Shown one piece after another: positions 1 through 13,072 of a DNA stretch of 64,000 nt. The notes under the pieces are model-generated. The model saw only the letters and a program-made list of their open reading frames with translations, ran no database searches and was not told the DNA's origin. The stretch's first letter is position 1, and every line of letters begins with the position of its first letter. The stretch spans positions 1,984,001-2,048,000 of the forward strand of contig OY756140.1 of the NCBI GenBank assembly GCA_963576785.1, given 5' to 3'. A program made the position numbers and the translations under genes. Source of the stretch: Chlorophyllum brunneum. Lineage: Eukaryota; Basidiomycota; Agaricomycetes; Agaricales; Agaricaceae.

Positions 1-169
1 ATCACACCACTCTGTACCCTGTTTGCTTAAGGTACTTGCACCTGATCGAGTACACATTGTGTTACAGCCTACGGACGGACTATTGTATGCATAGATGCTT
101 GGGTGATTTATTGTAATAATACTGACAGTTGAATATGTAACAACAGAATACGATGTCGACTTTTAACTC

Positions 170-3100
170 TTAGCTGGGGATGCACTGGGAATAGACTAGC
201 AGGGAACAAGATCAGCATTGGCCTCTTTCTCCGAGGTAACTTAAGACTTACATGGGTTTTGTACGACACACGTGTATCCGGAGACACAGGCAGTACCACC
301 AGTCCAGCCTTGACCACCGCATTGACCCCAAGCAGGTACTTGACCGCCAGAGGATGTCGTCGAGGTGGTGGTTGTAGGGGGCCTAGTAGTCGTAGTGGTG
401 GTGGGCTTCGTCGTAGTGGTAGGCTTCGTAGTGGTGGTGGGCTTCGTCGTAGTGGTGGGCTTCGTGGTGGTGGTGGATGTAGCAGTGGAGGTTGGGGGAG
501 GGGCAGAGCCAGCAACATCGCCATACCAGATACCACGACCATTAGTACCGATGTAGACACTTAGAAGATATCGTCAGTATGACTCTCGCAAGCACTTGTC
601 CATAGGAAATTTACCGGCCGTAGACACGGGGGTCAGCAGTCATGCAATTGGCACTGACAGAACCGAAACCATGGGCAGCGTCGTTTATCTTCACCCAGTT
701 GACACCCTGGTCATCAGACCTGAGGTAGGCAATACCTTGATAATTGGCGGCAACAAAGACAGCAGGATAGCCACCGGTGGTCTTAGGGGCACCAAGGGCG
801 ATACCCCAAGCTTGCGAAATACCAGAGATGGCAGAAAAGGTAGTGCCGCTATCAGTCGAATGGAAGAGACCCTTGTCAGTGGAGACCCAGACGTCACCAG
901 TGACACTGGGATGAACGGCGATATCGAAGACAGAGCTGGAGGCACCGAGAGTACTTTTGGCGCTGAAGGTCTTTCCAGTGTCTGTGGAGACATAAAAAGT
1001 GCTACCAGAAGCGCCGTAGAAGACGCTGTTGGTTTTCTTATCGGAGGCAATGGCAGCGTCAGAGGGGAGAGTGGAAACGGCGCTGAAGGCGGCTTGAAAT
1101 TGTGAGACCATGACGCCGTTGCCATTTGTGCGCCAGAGAATTGTGTCAGCATCAGCGGAGTATGCGACCTTACCGCCTTGGACGTTGTCGGCAGCTCCGA
1201 AGTCTTGATTCCATGTCACACCGTAGTCAGAAGAGAAGGCAACCTGCTTGCCAGTAGAGCTATCGCCGGTGCCAATGCGAACGACATTGCTAGGTTTGTT
1301 GCCGGCGAAATCGATATCGGCAGAGGTGGCCCAGTTGGGGTTGGTATGGTGAGCCGCAGGCGCAGTGGTGAGTGATTCATGCACGAAGCCTGATATTATA
1401 TCATTTTAGCTTATACTCCTACGTTTATTATTATGCTTACCGCCAACGTCACCGATAGCAGAGACCAGAGGAGGTCCAGAAGGAGGGGAAATAAGACCTT
1501 GGACAGAGGTTTCTTCGACGCCGTCAGCAAGAGACTTGATGGTGACATTGCGCACAGTATCCCACTGTAACGTATACACCCGCGTTAGCGACCGGGATCA
1601 ATAAGTGCATGCGAAAGTTCCCCGACCTGGAGGAGGTCATGGCCTCCATAAATTGTTTCACCGGTGCCATAGAGCCAGTGATTTGAGTTGAAGGGGTCGA
1701 TGGAGAGAGCTATCGGGGGATGTTAGATATAGCTGGGGAAGCAGACGTAATTGACCTACATTCCATCATCCACCCGATTTGCAGTTCCCCGAGGGTGGTG
1801 TCAACAAAATCGGGTCCTATCCAGGGCGCGAGTGTATCATCATACGTATAGTATTTGTTGATGTTGGGGTAGCCGTTCCAAGCCCACAGTGCGGTCCATG
1901 ACGCACCCCCGTCAGTCGAGCGGAACATCTGGCCATCAGGCCACCACGAGTTGAGGGCAGTAACCATGACAGTTCCGCTCTTCTGTGAGTCAACGGCAAC
2001 ACCACCAAAACCGAAATAGAGATCGCTGCCGCTGACAGGTGTGATGTCGGTCCCTATAGCAAAAAAATAAGCAATCAAGGAAACAGAGACTGGCAGAAAG
2101 GCTTACAGGCGCCTGTATCGATCTGGTACTTGTAAATAGCACCACCTGTACCATCATACTGACAAAAAATTGTTTAGAAATTGCGACGAAATACAGAGTA
2201 AAATGACACACCGGGCCAGCACCATCAGAGTATGAGATATAGAGCGCGTTTTCGGAAGCAGACAAAACACCCTTATGGGGCAAGAAAGTGGTCGGCTGTC
2301 CCGCAATCGCGCTCCCTTATGAATGTGAGACCAATGTATACCCGTATGAAGTTGTAGAACCCACAGGAGGAGCCGCCGTTTGTAGATACGTATACACTGT
2401 TTGAACCCTTGTTCGCAACACCAACGAATATACGAGGAGTAGCAGAACCGGAGGAGCCGGATGACTTGTCGAAAGTGACCCAAGCGATGCCAATTTTATC
2501 GGAGTTGTAACCGGAGGTGTCCGTCGGGTCAGGAACATAGGAGCCTGAAGATAAGGCATTGGATATACAACTGCCTAACAGCCTTCATGGCGCGAACGTA
2601 CCAGTATCTGTGAAGCTTGTCACCTTGCTCCAACTTGCACCGAAATTAGTAGACTTCCAGAGGCCATTGCCACTGCGGGCGCCGAAGAAGAGGACGCTAT
2701 TCAAGTTGGGATCCACAGCAAGACGCTAATCGATGGTGAGAAAGGACCATTGCTTAGCATAGCAAAATATCTACCTCTCCCCTAGAATGCAAAAATTGCA
2801 CGCATGAGTTGGGAAATAGCAAAGTATGTGCAGTACTCACATTCCACGTCCAGGCATGTTTCCACCAACTTTGAATGGCAAGGACGATGGCGTGAATGAT
2901 TTGCCATAATCAGTTGAGATAAGGATTTGTCCGTTGTTTGGGTCAAACGAGTTGGTGTACATTCCAGTAGCCTAGTGAAATGGATGAGTGACATTGCCAG
3001 CAGCGCGAAATGCGCACTCGCATACCAGGTAGAGACGATTGGGCTGAACTGGATCAGTTGCCAGAGCATCGACGCCCCAATAATTCCACCGAGAGTCGTC

Positions 3101-3388
3101 CGCAAAGTCGAGCAGAGGTGTCCAGGAGTCGTCAGAGTTCAGTTTATACGCTCCTCCAATGTCGGTACGAGCGTATGCCAATCCCTATCCATTACCATCA
3201 ATATGCTAATCCGAAACAACAATGTTCCTACACACCTTTTCGGAAGGGTTGAAAACAATCCCAGGAACGAAACCACCTCCACCGCCGATCTTCACATTCT
3301 TCCAAGTGTAGGACTGTGAGGTAGCCTGTCCACTGACAAGGCTAAGTGCGCCAAATGTCAGGGCTATCAGGAACTTCAGGTTGTGCAT
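170..3388 (-). CDS. Secreted GH74 xyloglucanase with C-terminal CBM1
   Basis: Likely an endo-acting xyloglucan hydrolase secreted to attack plant cell walls. It starts [20 protein letters not shown], a clear signal peptide. The catalytic part shows beta-propeller repeats with STDGG/STDSG-type loops, and both Asp motifs of the family: [10 protein letters not shown] near the N-terminus (about 3190) and SAIGDVGG at about 1440-1460, where an intron splits the second Gly codon. A Thr/Pro linker of TTTTKP repeats leads to a CBM1 with [13 protein letters not shown]. The last intron (196-251) must be removed to give the ending NPFYSQCIPS and the stop at 170-172; without it the module would lack its last Cys. 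At least eight introns. The internal splice sites near 1700-2800 are less certain. Family GH74 and substrate class are firm; endo versus exo mode is not shown. Confidence 0.93.
403..474 (-). repeat. 18-base tandem repeat encoding TTTTKP linker
   Basis: Four 18-base units in a row (403-420, 421-438, 439-456, 457-474) with a few synonymous changes. Read on the minus strand each gives a Thr-Thr-Thr-Thr-Lys-Pro block, the likely O-glycosylated linker between GH74 and CBM1. Confidence 0.85.
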
Positions 3389-5318
3389 GGTGGACCGTTA
3401 GGTGGTAGGGCCATAGAAACAGCCAGCTGGCCGTTATATAATGATACGTTGAATGCCGTGTGGATGTGCGCAAATCCGGAAAAATGACGGCCTCCTCCAC
3501 CAAATACCGAAGTATATGCGACCATAGAAGACGCAATCGCATAGCTGAAGGTCATCCGACTGCATAGACAAATGGCGGCGCTCGGTTCAAAGGAAAGAAA
3601 GCTCTCCTATTAGTCAAATGTACCCCGGCTATGAAATACCGAGGTTTCACAGAACCAGTGTGGTTTCATTTTCAAAGACCCAGAAGAACGACGCTTTACT
3701 GCGGATGTTGACACTTCGTCATGTGCGCATGCAATATGACTGAATATAACGCGTGTTCCTCGAATACTTGATGTCCAAGCACCAGTTGCGAACGGCATAG
3801 CTGCCTCTTTATGAGAGCCGTTCTCCGAGATAGAAAGTGACAGGGGCTGCATTACGGCGAATGTATAACAATCCCAGTTGCGCGGAGCGATCCATGGTGT
3901 GAGCTGGCATCAAGGTACGGATCATCTGACAAAAATGTCAAATTCGAAAAAGGACGTTTGAGGACAGAAGGATACAGACTACTACGACTTGCAGTTCCGC
4001 TCGAGGAATTTTCGGAGATAAACCAGGCCCGTCAGAAGGCGGTTATGCCGGAATGAAAGTGCTTAGTGCACTGACATTGCGACGCAATACATCCAACATC
4101 ATTCAACATCCGACATCATTGCTATGGAGCCATCATCCCTCCTTCCACACCAAAGTCAAGCCTTATACGGAGCACTCTATACCTCAGAAAGGCCTGCAAG
4201 AATCTCCTTACTAACGCCTTGGGCATAGAGAAATTATGTATCGTCAACCTCCTGCACACCAAACATCGTGGGCAGATTATTTACAGCCACCCGCAAATTC
4301 TACTTGACTGTTCCTGTCCATGTCGTATAAGTTAACCGTACTCTAAAAGCATATAGAGAGATATATCTACGGGTAAGTATTGTAGTTAATTTAAAAATAT
4401 AAAGGAAAGTCAAACGTCTTTGTCGGGAAGGCAATGGCAGGTAGCCACAGTTACAGCAATAATGCCACCGCGATGTGTACTCCCTCTTCAATGCGTATTA
4501 TGGAATGAGAACTCAGTCCATCAGACCCAAACACCGACCCTCCAGCAGTTAGCCTGTGGTAACCCATATGTGTGAGAATGGACGAACTAGAGGTAGGAGA
4601 GGTGAACGTTGTTGAAATAGGTAGCCTTTTGAAGAATGGTTGAGAGGATCTCCCGTTGATGGGTACCGGCCATCCATCGGCCGGCTGTCAGGAATACATG
4701 GTTAGTTGTAGCACGGTTATGACGAGGTACGCTGTTGAAGTGTTGTTTCTGATGTCTGGTCATTTGTAGGAAGGTTTTACCCTGATGGAGCCATGTATTC
4801 AGTTTGCAGTCCTGAATTTCTTGCCTACTGCGGATATGAACCTCGACTATTCTCATCGCCTGTCCATCTTCTTGTCCCGCAAACCACGGCCACCAAAGTT
4901 CATGAGCAGGGCAGAGACGAGTGGCAGACATGCCATATGGGCACAGGCTAAAAATAGGGGGGTTCGCGCAACCTCAACCCAATGGGGTGTGAAGTAGGAC
5001 AGTTCCATCCTCACCTCCCCACCTTATGTCGTGGGCCATCGCTTCTACCCGCAGTGCGGAACCTTGTTTTTCAGCCTAACCCCGATTGTTACTCGACAGC
5101 CTGGGGAATGTACATATGAACTTTTGTTACTTGGCTGGTCTACCTAAACAAACTAACAAACCAATAACTCACTTTGGTTCAAATCGACCGGTTCTATTGA
5201 TAAAAGACCAGACTGGGCTATGTTCTACTTCCGAGACGTCAAAACTGTCACTACTCTCTGAAGTCCTCCACATCCTTCTGGTCCTCGTAGCCTTTTGCAC
5301 TCACCACTGCCATTCACA
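3389..5318. other. Intergenic stretch between GH74 and permease
   Basis: About 1.9 kb holding the divergent 5' regions of the GH74 gene and the amino acid permease. Only short open frames occur (for example 3610-3852 and 4587-4931, both minus) and none gives a recognisable protein. No transfer RNA or clear repeat was seen. It is the longest stretch in the window without a gene I can defend. Confidence 0.6.
3434..3440 (-). promoter_or_regulatory. TATA box of the GH74 gene
   Basis: TATATAA on the minus strand, about 46 bases upstream of the GH74 start codon at 3388. Position and sequence suit a regulated promoter; this is inference. Confidence 0.5.
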
Positions 5319-7753
5319 ATGGGCGAGAAGGAGGACGCAGCTCTTGCGACGTACAATCACCGTGGCTCCGACATCGAGTCCGCTGCAAGGAACTACGAGG
5401 ATGAACTTGGCCCCAAGGAGGGCAAGCTCGTGCGTCAACTCAAAAATCGCCATGTAGCAATGATCAGGTACAGATTTGGCACAGCGTTGCTGGGTGGTCC
5501 AGGCTAATGATCTTACAGTATTGGTGGTGTTATCGGCACTGGTTGGCCCCGCCTTCGTCAGGCTTGTTCGCTGTCACTTTCTAACGGTAGCTTAGGGTTG
5601 TTTTTAGGAACAGCTACGTCGTTGCGGAATGGCGGGCCTATCGGTGGGTGATATTCCTTAGTGGACATGACCTTCCATCTTTGATCATAGCAATGATAGG
5701 TTTGTTATTGGGGTACATTGTCATGGGCTCCATATGTTATTCGGTCATGGTCAGTGCTTGCACTCTCCCAAACTTCATCACACCCTCAGATGCATCAGAT
5801 ATCTCTTGGTGAAATGATTGCATTCCTACCCATTCCAGGTGGTCACATTACGCTAGCGGAGCGCTTTGTCGATCCATCTCTTTCTTTTACCGTGGGTTGG
5901 AACTATTGGTGAGCAGTGCTTTGGTTGGTCATCTTGCGGATTGCTAAATCTACTCTTTAGGTACAACTGGACGATTGTTCTTCCAGCGGAACTATCCGCG
6001 GCGGCAATACTTGTTGGGTTTTGGGACCGTGCCATCAGCCCAGCTGCTTGGATAGCAGCGACAATGACGGTTGTTATTGTCATTAATTTCCTTGGCGCGG
6101 GTGCGTGTAAAACCCCCAAAGCTTAATGGCCCTGCTGACAACTCTCAGGTGCATACGGCGAAGCTGAATTTATATTTGCGTGAGACTTTGGTTCTTATCC
6201 GACGGACGTTTCGGTGATAACGGAAAATAGTTCTATAAAAGTAATCACTATCGTTGGTCTGATAATTCTTGGGATCGTTCTCGACCTTGGGGGTAGGTGA
6301 TGTTTATCATGGGGTTTGACGAACGAGCCGAAACTAGGCTTAGGTGGACCCAACCATGATCGAATTGGATTCAGATACTGGATAGATCCAGGACCCTTTG
6401 TTCAATTCGATAAAATCCCCGGGCGCAAGGGCCAGTTTCTTGGTTGGTGGGCGGTTATGACACAGGCGGCATACTCTTTCACTGGTACGGAAATTGTCGC
6501 GGTACGTGGAGACGGGTATTTCAGTGACTGTGCTCTGAATTATATCTTTTCAGATTGCTGCTGGTGAGGCAAAGAATCCCAGGCGAAACATTCCCCGTGC
6601 AATCAGGCGTGTCTATGTTCGTGAGTATGTTTTTGAACCCATCCCTACATCACTTCATTTTTTCTTGAACAGGTATCCTCTTGTTCTACATTGGCGGTAC
6701 CATCATCATTGGCTTGCTGGTCCCTTCCAACTCGAAAGGTCTGGACTTAACCGATGGAACAGCTGCGTCTTCACCTTTCGTCATTGCTATTCAAAACACT
6801 AGAATTAAAGCTCTGCCCCATGTAAGAACCACCTAGTCTTACCTGGTTTGGCCAAGGACCTAACGTTCTTTCTTCTTCGCAGATTATAAACGCCTGTCTT
6901 CTGACTTCTGCATGGTCTGCTGCATCTAGTGACCTCTATACGAGCTCTCGTGCCATCTGTGCGTTTTCCTCTTGAATACTCAAAGAATTTATCTGAGGCT
7001 AGATCAGACGGTCTTGCTGTGGCTGGAAATGCCCCGAAAATATTCCTCAGAACATCGAAGAAAGGCTTGCCCTATGTCGCCATCACATTCTGCGCTCTAT
7101 TCGCCGTCTTGGGTTTCATGAGCGTCTCTGGAGGTGCAGGACGGGTCTTCGATTGGTTTGTGAACATGACATCCGTAGCTGGTCTTATGACGTGGCTTGG
7201 TATCTGCATTACATACGTGCGGTTCTACAGTGGTCTAAAGGCTCAGGGCATCGATCGTTCAAGTTTGCCATTTGCTTCAAAACTGCAGCCGTATGCTGCG
7301 TGGTATGCGCTTGGACTCATTCTCCTCGTCTGTATTGTGAGTCTTCATCTCTCTCATGTACACACCACTACTGAGTGTCCATAGACCAGCGGTTGGCAAG
7401 TTTTCCTACGCGATAACTGGGCGACTGATACATTTGTCACGACCTACCTTCCTTGTATTTTGTTCCCGGTCATGTACATCGGATCAAGGTTCTATTACAG
7501 ACAAGGTCCAGTCTCGGCTAAGGAGATGGACTTTGTAAGTGACCTGGCAGAGATCGAGGCCGATACGTGAGTATATATTGTTTCGGGGTTATGATTGTGA
7601 TTCTCATCACTTAGCAGTGTTGATGATCCTCCTCCCAAGAATAAGATCGAAGCGTTGTGGCAACGGATAGTGAGTTTCTTCTTGGTACGACGCCCTATCA
7701 CGCACGTCCTAAAATAAATTTGTAAGATGTAGCTGGTTAGGTTCATTCACTGA
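5319..7753 (+). CDS. Amino acid permease (APC/YAT family)
   Basis: Plasma-membrane uptake of amino acids by proton symport is the known family role. The start MGEKEDAALATYNH (ATG at 5319) follows a CACA context. After a hydrophilic N-terminus the first membrane segment reads ISIGGVIGTGLFLGTATSL, joined over two short introns, which is the fungal amino acid permease signature. Later parts include GEMIAFLPIPGGHITLAERF, FSGTEIVA-like FTGTEIVAIAAGEAKNPRRN, and the C-terminal motif GSRFYYRQGPVSAKEMDFVSD. About twelve hydrophobic segments and more than ten introns. Two ends are possible: a final intron after WQRI with a GTGAGT donor gives LVRFIH and stop at 7753 (chosen), while reading through stops at 7717. 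Substrate range cannot be told. Confidence 0.9.
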
Positions 7754-8091
7754 TAACAAGACCCGTCTCTTCTGTAATACGTATCCACACGCTGAACCCT
7801 GATGATTATAACATGACACTTTGACGAGTGGTAGTTCCACGAAACTCAAAGCAGTTTATTCAATTAAAACCTTGCAGTAATGTTAACGAATGTAGGTACA
7901 AAAACCGAAAACGAACGAGCGATAAAATGCAAACGAATGGACATCAAGTACAGTCAGCAGCTTCTCACAGATGAATTAAAGATGGTGATCTATGGAGGTC
8001 CCGATCCTACGGAGGCAATGCCAATGTTAGATTTTACACGGGCTTGGATGGAGGTAAAACAAGGTATTGGCACGAAACAATATAACCGGAT
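7754..8091. other. Convergent 3' region
   Basis: Lies between the 3' ends of the permease and the Rho exchange factor. It holds most of a short plus-strand open frame (7880-8134) whose product is not recognised and which runs antisense into the last exon and intron of the exchange factor. Probably untranslated 3' sequence. Confidence 0.5.
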
Positions 8092-11000
8092 TTACGTTTT
8101 TGAAGCCGGAATATGGAGATTAATAGCTGGGTAAATGAAGACCGAGCTGATGAGAACCAATCCAACCGAGGACAAACGAGCCAGCTCACCTCTATACCAA
8201 TTCAAAGCGTCCGACGGAGAAGGAGCATCGAAGTATAAGATAGCCTTGTTATCCACAAGACGTAGTGCTGTGAGTACCATGGCTTCGGTCAGGATCAAGC
8301 TGCAAAGATGATGACTGATAACACCACTCACCATTTCCGTGTACTATACTAGCAGGTTGTGGCAAGGTTTGCATTCGCAACACTGCCCACAGGTCAACTT
8401 GTGAACCAAGGTCTTGACCATCGGATGGATCACGGCACAGGACCAGCAGGTCATTACAGAGGATACCAATAAGTGGCCGTGGTGTTAGCTCCGGTGCTAA
8501 ACAGTCAACTTGAACCGTTGTTGCGTCCCCTTGTGAATTAATCGTGTCAAATGCAACGACCGCTTTTCGTACGACTCGTGTGAGGAGGAGGGGTCCATCC
8601 ATGATAAGGCGGCTGCATTGGAGTCACGCGATATTGAGAATCATCCTCGAGAGCGTATGGGGGGACTTACCGGTGGGGCTGGACGAGTGGACTTGGGAAC
8701 TTGCCTCTGATTCTTGACTGCCACTGTACGAGCTTACGCCGTGATTCGGACTCGCGTTTGCCTTCGTTCATGTTATTCGCAAGGGATGATATCTCTGCGA
8801 GTGCCCGATCGAGGGGGTCTTCGACATAATCATACACTGGAGGGGTATTTCGCAGTAGTTCTTCCAGCTGACAACAAAACCACCGTCAGTGAATCGCCGT
8901 ATGCGCGCAAGACTGGGATGGAACCTTACTAGTAGTCGGTAACGAGGTATCCGCTGAACTGGAAGTAGGAGGTATCCTTCGAGATTAAGCTGTGTATGCC
9001 GTGGGTTCATGCGGCATCGTTTCAAGTATGACTTTAGTCTCCTTCGTTGACTGGTTGACAAAGTCGGCAGGCCTGTGGATCCTGGACCGTCTGGATGAAC
9101 TCCAGGAACGACAGACATGCTTAGAGCCAAGCTGGCAAGCTGTACGGTACTCGATGTGGGGGAGTTGACAGCGGAAGAGGGTGTTGTTGCTGTGGTTGGC
9201 CTGTCGGATGTCCAGTACCTGACGCGCTGGACGGAATTATCAAAGTTGCTGGAAGACGATTAGCTATCACATGGGTCCACTTCACACCAAATTACTCACT
9301 TGATGTAGCTTGAATACATCTTCATGAACGCAGCATGCTTAATAAATATCTCTCCAACGGCCCTAGCCACTTTCATCGACAACTGACCATCAATATCAGC
9401 TTGGTGAAGGTCTTCTGTCAACTGCATCATCGGGGCAGCGGCCTTCTCCAATGCGTCTAAGAAACTCTCACTATGAAACGAAAATAAAGCCTCGATGCCG
9501 CCAAACACAATCTTGCGCTCGCTCATAGGAACTACCGTCTCCTTACTCGAACCGACACCACTGAGGATGTTAACGGGCATTGAGCCAGGTTTGATGTAGA
9601 TGTCCACGAGTTCCTGGAGGCCCTTGACATATGTGCGTTCTGTCCTACAGAACATGGAATTAGAGAGAGAAGGCGAAGAAAGGGACAAAAACATACAGGA
9701 CGATCTCCTTGATCACCATAGCCCGCTTGCTCTTGTCGTCCTTAAACTTGCGTTCCTCTGACGAACCACTGCTATCAGTAGTAGCAACACTCATCGTCTG
9801 AGACGACGCCCCGCTACGCAGCCCAGCAATCATCTCGGCAGGTCTCAACTGACTCGAGCCATCAGCGCTTGAAGGGGCGATAGTCGTCCCACTAAGCGCG
9901 ATAGAGACTTCTCGAAGATTATCAGCGACAGTAGTCGTCGGTCTCCTCGCACGCCCCATCGACTCTTCTGGGGCTTGGCCATACAGGCTCAAAGGATTCA
10001 TCTGCTGTTGCGATAGGCTCAAGTCGTTCATATCCTTGAGATAGGCCATAACGGAACGCAAAGCCCTCATATATGCTTCTCTTGCACGTTCCTCTTCCCT
10101 ACGCTGATATTGCTCTGCGTCGATAGTGGGGCTTGGCGTGACCACGCGCGCCTCAGCATCTTCAGAATCACCTGTCGCCGTGATGCCGGACACGAACTTC
10201 GAATTATCGGGAATAGGGATATTGAAGTTGTGTCCAGACTCAGGTGCGTCGATCGGTAAGAAGCTCCGGCGTTTGCCAGATCGGCTAGTCGGGACAGGTG
10301 GGGCAAGGAGGGAGTTGGAGCTTGTGGTAGAAGCAGCGATAGTGCTGGTCGAGACTAATGTCGTCGTCGAAGCAATGGACGGAGAACCCTTTAGTAGATC
10401 AGACGAGGGCTGTCTTTGTAACAGGGGGGTTGTCTTCTGGATCTGTGGAGGAGTAAGGGGTGGCAAAATGGCGTCCAAAGACCCGTAGGTTGAGAAGCGT
10501 AGATCAATTTGAGGTGTCTTGCTGAAGCGCTCGGGTGTAGGACTAGAACTGGCGGAAGTGCTTGGTCGAACGCTCGGCCGAGGGTTCTGCGGAAGGGGAG
10601 GCATGGGTTCAGCTTTCATTTTGCCCATGGACATCTTCTTCAAGAATCCCCAACGGCTGCCCTTTTCCTTCCCATCTCTCGATGGTCTTGACCGATGCGA
10701 GCTTTTACCATCGTTGATTTCTTGACTTGGGAGTCTGGGAGTTGGAGGGGGTTGTGAAGACCCCGTCGAAGACGATGCGAAAGACATCCGAGATAATGTA
10801 CCGGAAGGGTCGACAGCTGGTTCACTAGGATTATCCCATAGGGATTTGCTGAGCTGAGGCCGCATGGAATTGGAGTTAGGCCGTAGTGCCAGGGACGATG
10901 CAGGGCCAAGACTCCCATAACGTTTGGAAATCGGTGGCACAGCGGGTGGAGGAGAGCTGTTTGTCGCAAGGTCAGTGCTTGATTGGGAAGTCGTGATTCC

Positions 11001-13072
11001 TGAGGAAGACGTAGGTATATGGTTTCCCTCATTTAGCGTTGTCGTTGACTTTCCCCTCCGCAAATCCCCAGCACTTTTCATCTTGCGCAGCTCGCGGTCG
11101 CCGCGAACGGCGGCTTCGCTTTGTTGCCTAGTGATTGGGGGGGTATTTTGCAGTCGATATTGTCCAGGGGAGCCGGATTTGGTGCGGGATTGTTCAAAGT
11201 AGTTCCGGTTAGGCGTAGTTCTCGTACGTGACAAACCTCGTGATGTCTGGGCAATCACTGGGAGTGGAGAAGTAGCCGCTCGACCGAGATGCGGAGCACG
11301 GTCAGGTGTAATCGTCTGGTCTTCGTCCTCTGGAGAATGAACGAAGGTTTCCTGCCGACTCGAGTTCGGTTCAAAATCAGACATATCATCAAGGTCGGTT
11401 TCGGTGTCGCAATTGGAACTCTGGCTCGCAGAAGGCAGAGGGAAAATGGGGGTTGAAGGGGGATACATGGGGGTCACGGGAGTCTTGGAAAGAAGAGGTT
11501 CAACCAATGCCTTCCATGGGCCTTGGAAGGGGTTGTTATCAATGCACAGGGTTTGGAGCGCTGAAAGCATACAAAGCCAACCAGGCAATGCGTGGAGCTT
11601 GTTGCGTCGGACGCTGATGGTATGGAGTTTGTCCAGGTCGACCATAGCATCAGGGAGGGTTGTGATGCCAGTAGAGTCGGCAATGAGAACGCGAAGATTG
11701 GCGAGATCTGCGAGGAAAACGGGTAGAACTCGGAGAGGATTTGACGCGACATTCAGCTCTTCCAAATTTGTACAAACCGCGAGAACGGGAGGAAGGGCGC
11801 CTAGAAAATTGGCCGAGATGTCGAGAGCAAGGAGACTATGGCAAATTTGGGGTAGCGTGTTGGTGAGGAATGCAGGAACAACATTCGGCGTCGTCGAAGA
11901 ACCAAGGAGTAGATGGGTTGTGCCTGGAGGGGCTGTGTTAGGCACTGATAACAAAAGAGAGAAGGATATTGACACACCAGGTTGGATTTGCAACTGCACG
12001 ATTGGAGTATTACCCGCCTGAATGATGAGTCCCCGACCTTCGTCGGCTATCACGGCTGCAGAAGTACGCTCGTCCTCCTCTGCCTCATCAAGTACAGCTT
12101 CACGATCATCAACAAGGGGTTGATCATCATCGGTTTCTTCCTCGCTTAAACCGACTTCGTCCTTTTCATCTACAATCCAACCCATGTCATAACTAGGTTT
12201 CTCGTTGAGATTTGGGGGGCTTGTTTCATGTCCATGCCCAGAACTGTTGTTTCCGAGTGACGATGAACGCGAGCGAATGCTCGAGGAATACGATTCTGAC
12301 CATCGGCCCTGATCGGGCTGAGGCCTGTGGTGAGAGAGACGGATTGGTAGGGGAGGATGGTCGTCCTTTGCGAGAATACGAGAGAGGGCTTCCGGAGTGA
12401 GGCCTACAGGAGGGTCGTCTTCCCCCGAAGCAATGAGGCCGTAGTCGGCAGAAGCAGGGGCACTACCTGAGCTTGTATACGCAGAGGAGCGGTTGGATGA
12501 GGAGCCTGCGGGTGAGAGAGCGGGGGGAGAGGCGCGGGGATGGTGAGGGGGGCGGAAAGGGTAAGGATCTGGGAGGTGCATGGTGGGAGGAGGGTGGTGG
12601 TTGGGGCTTATGTAGTCGGGAGTGCCCTGGGACGGGGGGTGAGCACGTGGGGTGGGATGGGTCGCTGGCTCGGGAGAGGAAGGCAAGTCGTCCAGGTTGG
12701 CATCTGGAGAACCAAGGTCAGCACGCTGCCCACCACAACTCTCTTTCCAGCCACAAACACATCCAAGCAGTTCTCTCCCACACCAAATTACAAACCAGTC
12801 ACTCACCCTCACCACCCTCTCGGGGCCACCCAACAGACGGCCGACCCACAATCATGCCCACTCCAGGCGGCAGTGGCAATGGCTTGTCCAGGAGCACCGT
12901 GTCTTTGCTGTATGACGCGCGCACACCCTTTTTTGGCGGTGTGGGCGGCGGACAGTCGCTGTGGTAGTGGGATAAAGAGTCAACTGTTGACGACCTGAGA
13001 GTCGCGACCGCTTCAGTTTGTTGCCATCAGATGTCACACATCCACTCACACATCCGTCCCACCCAATACCAT
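8092..13072 (-). CDS. Leucine-rich-repeat DH-PH guanine nucleotide exchange factor for Rho GTPases
   Basis: Nine exons (13072-13050, 12994-12807, 12703-9697, 9644-9300, 9248-8940, 8877-8671, 8612-8332, 8267-8190, 8126-8092) join to 4473 bases, exactly 1490 codons plus stop. Disordered Pro/Ser-rich N-terminus; leucine-rich repeats at about residues 345-465 (LEELNVASNPLRVLP, LQTLCIDNNPFQG); long Ser/Thr-rich middle; DH domain from about 1065 beginning EIVLTERTYVKGLQELVDIY and containing NLEGYLLLPVQRIPRYRLL; PH domain about 1355-1480 ending SDALNWYRAI. A Ser/Thr-rich insert of about 60 residues sits inside the DH domain before NLEGYLLL. By family it loads GTP on Rho/Cdc42-type GTPases at the cell cortex. 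The start is in a 23-base first exon (MVLGGTDV), chosen because it is the only spliced ATG that opens this frame. Confidence 0.88.

Noticed and set aside
365..556. Plus-strand Val/Gly-rich open frames over 259-564
   Set aside because: Antisense shadow of the 18-base repeat that encodes the GH74 linker; composition is a by-product of Thr/Pro codons.
4587..4931. 114-residue minus-strand frame
   Set aside because: No recognised motif, no intron-exon context and no neighbour that suggests a role.
5170..5195. B-box-like GGTTCAAATC
   Set aside because: No matching A-box and no acceptor or anticodon stem can be formed around it, so no transfer RNA.
7880..8134. 84-residue plus-strand frame
   Set aside because: Reads like protein at first sight, but is antisense to the last exon of the exchange factor, has no family match and lies in a convergent 3' region.
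12704..12851. Continuous reading of the Rho exchange factor up to 12851
   Set aside because: It begins at TTG, not ATG, and runs through an intron (12704-12806) with good borders; the spliced model with exons at 12807-12994 and 13050-13072 reads better.
12473..12998. Plus-strand GC-rich open frames
   Set aside because: Opposite strand of the Pro-rich first exons of the Rho exchange factor, whose spliced frame closes exactly.
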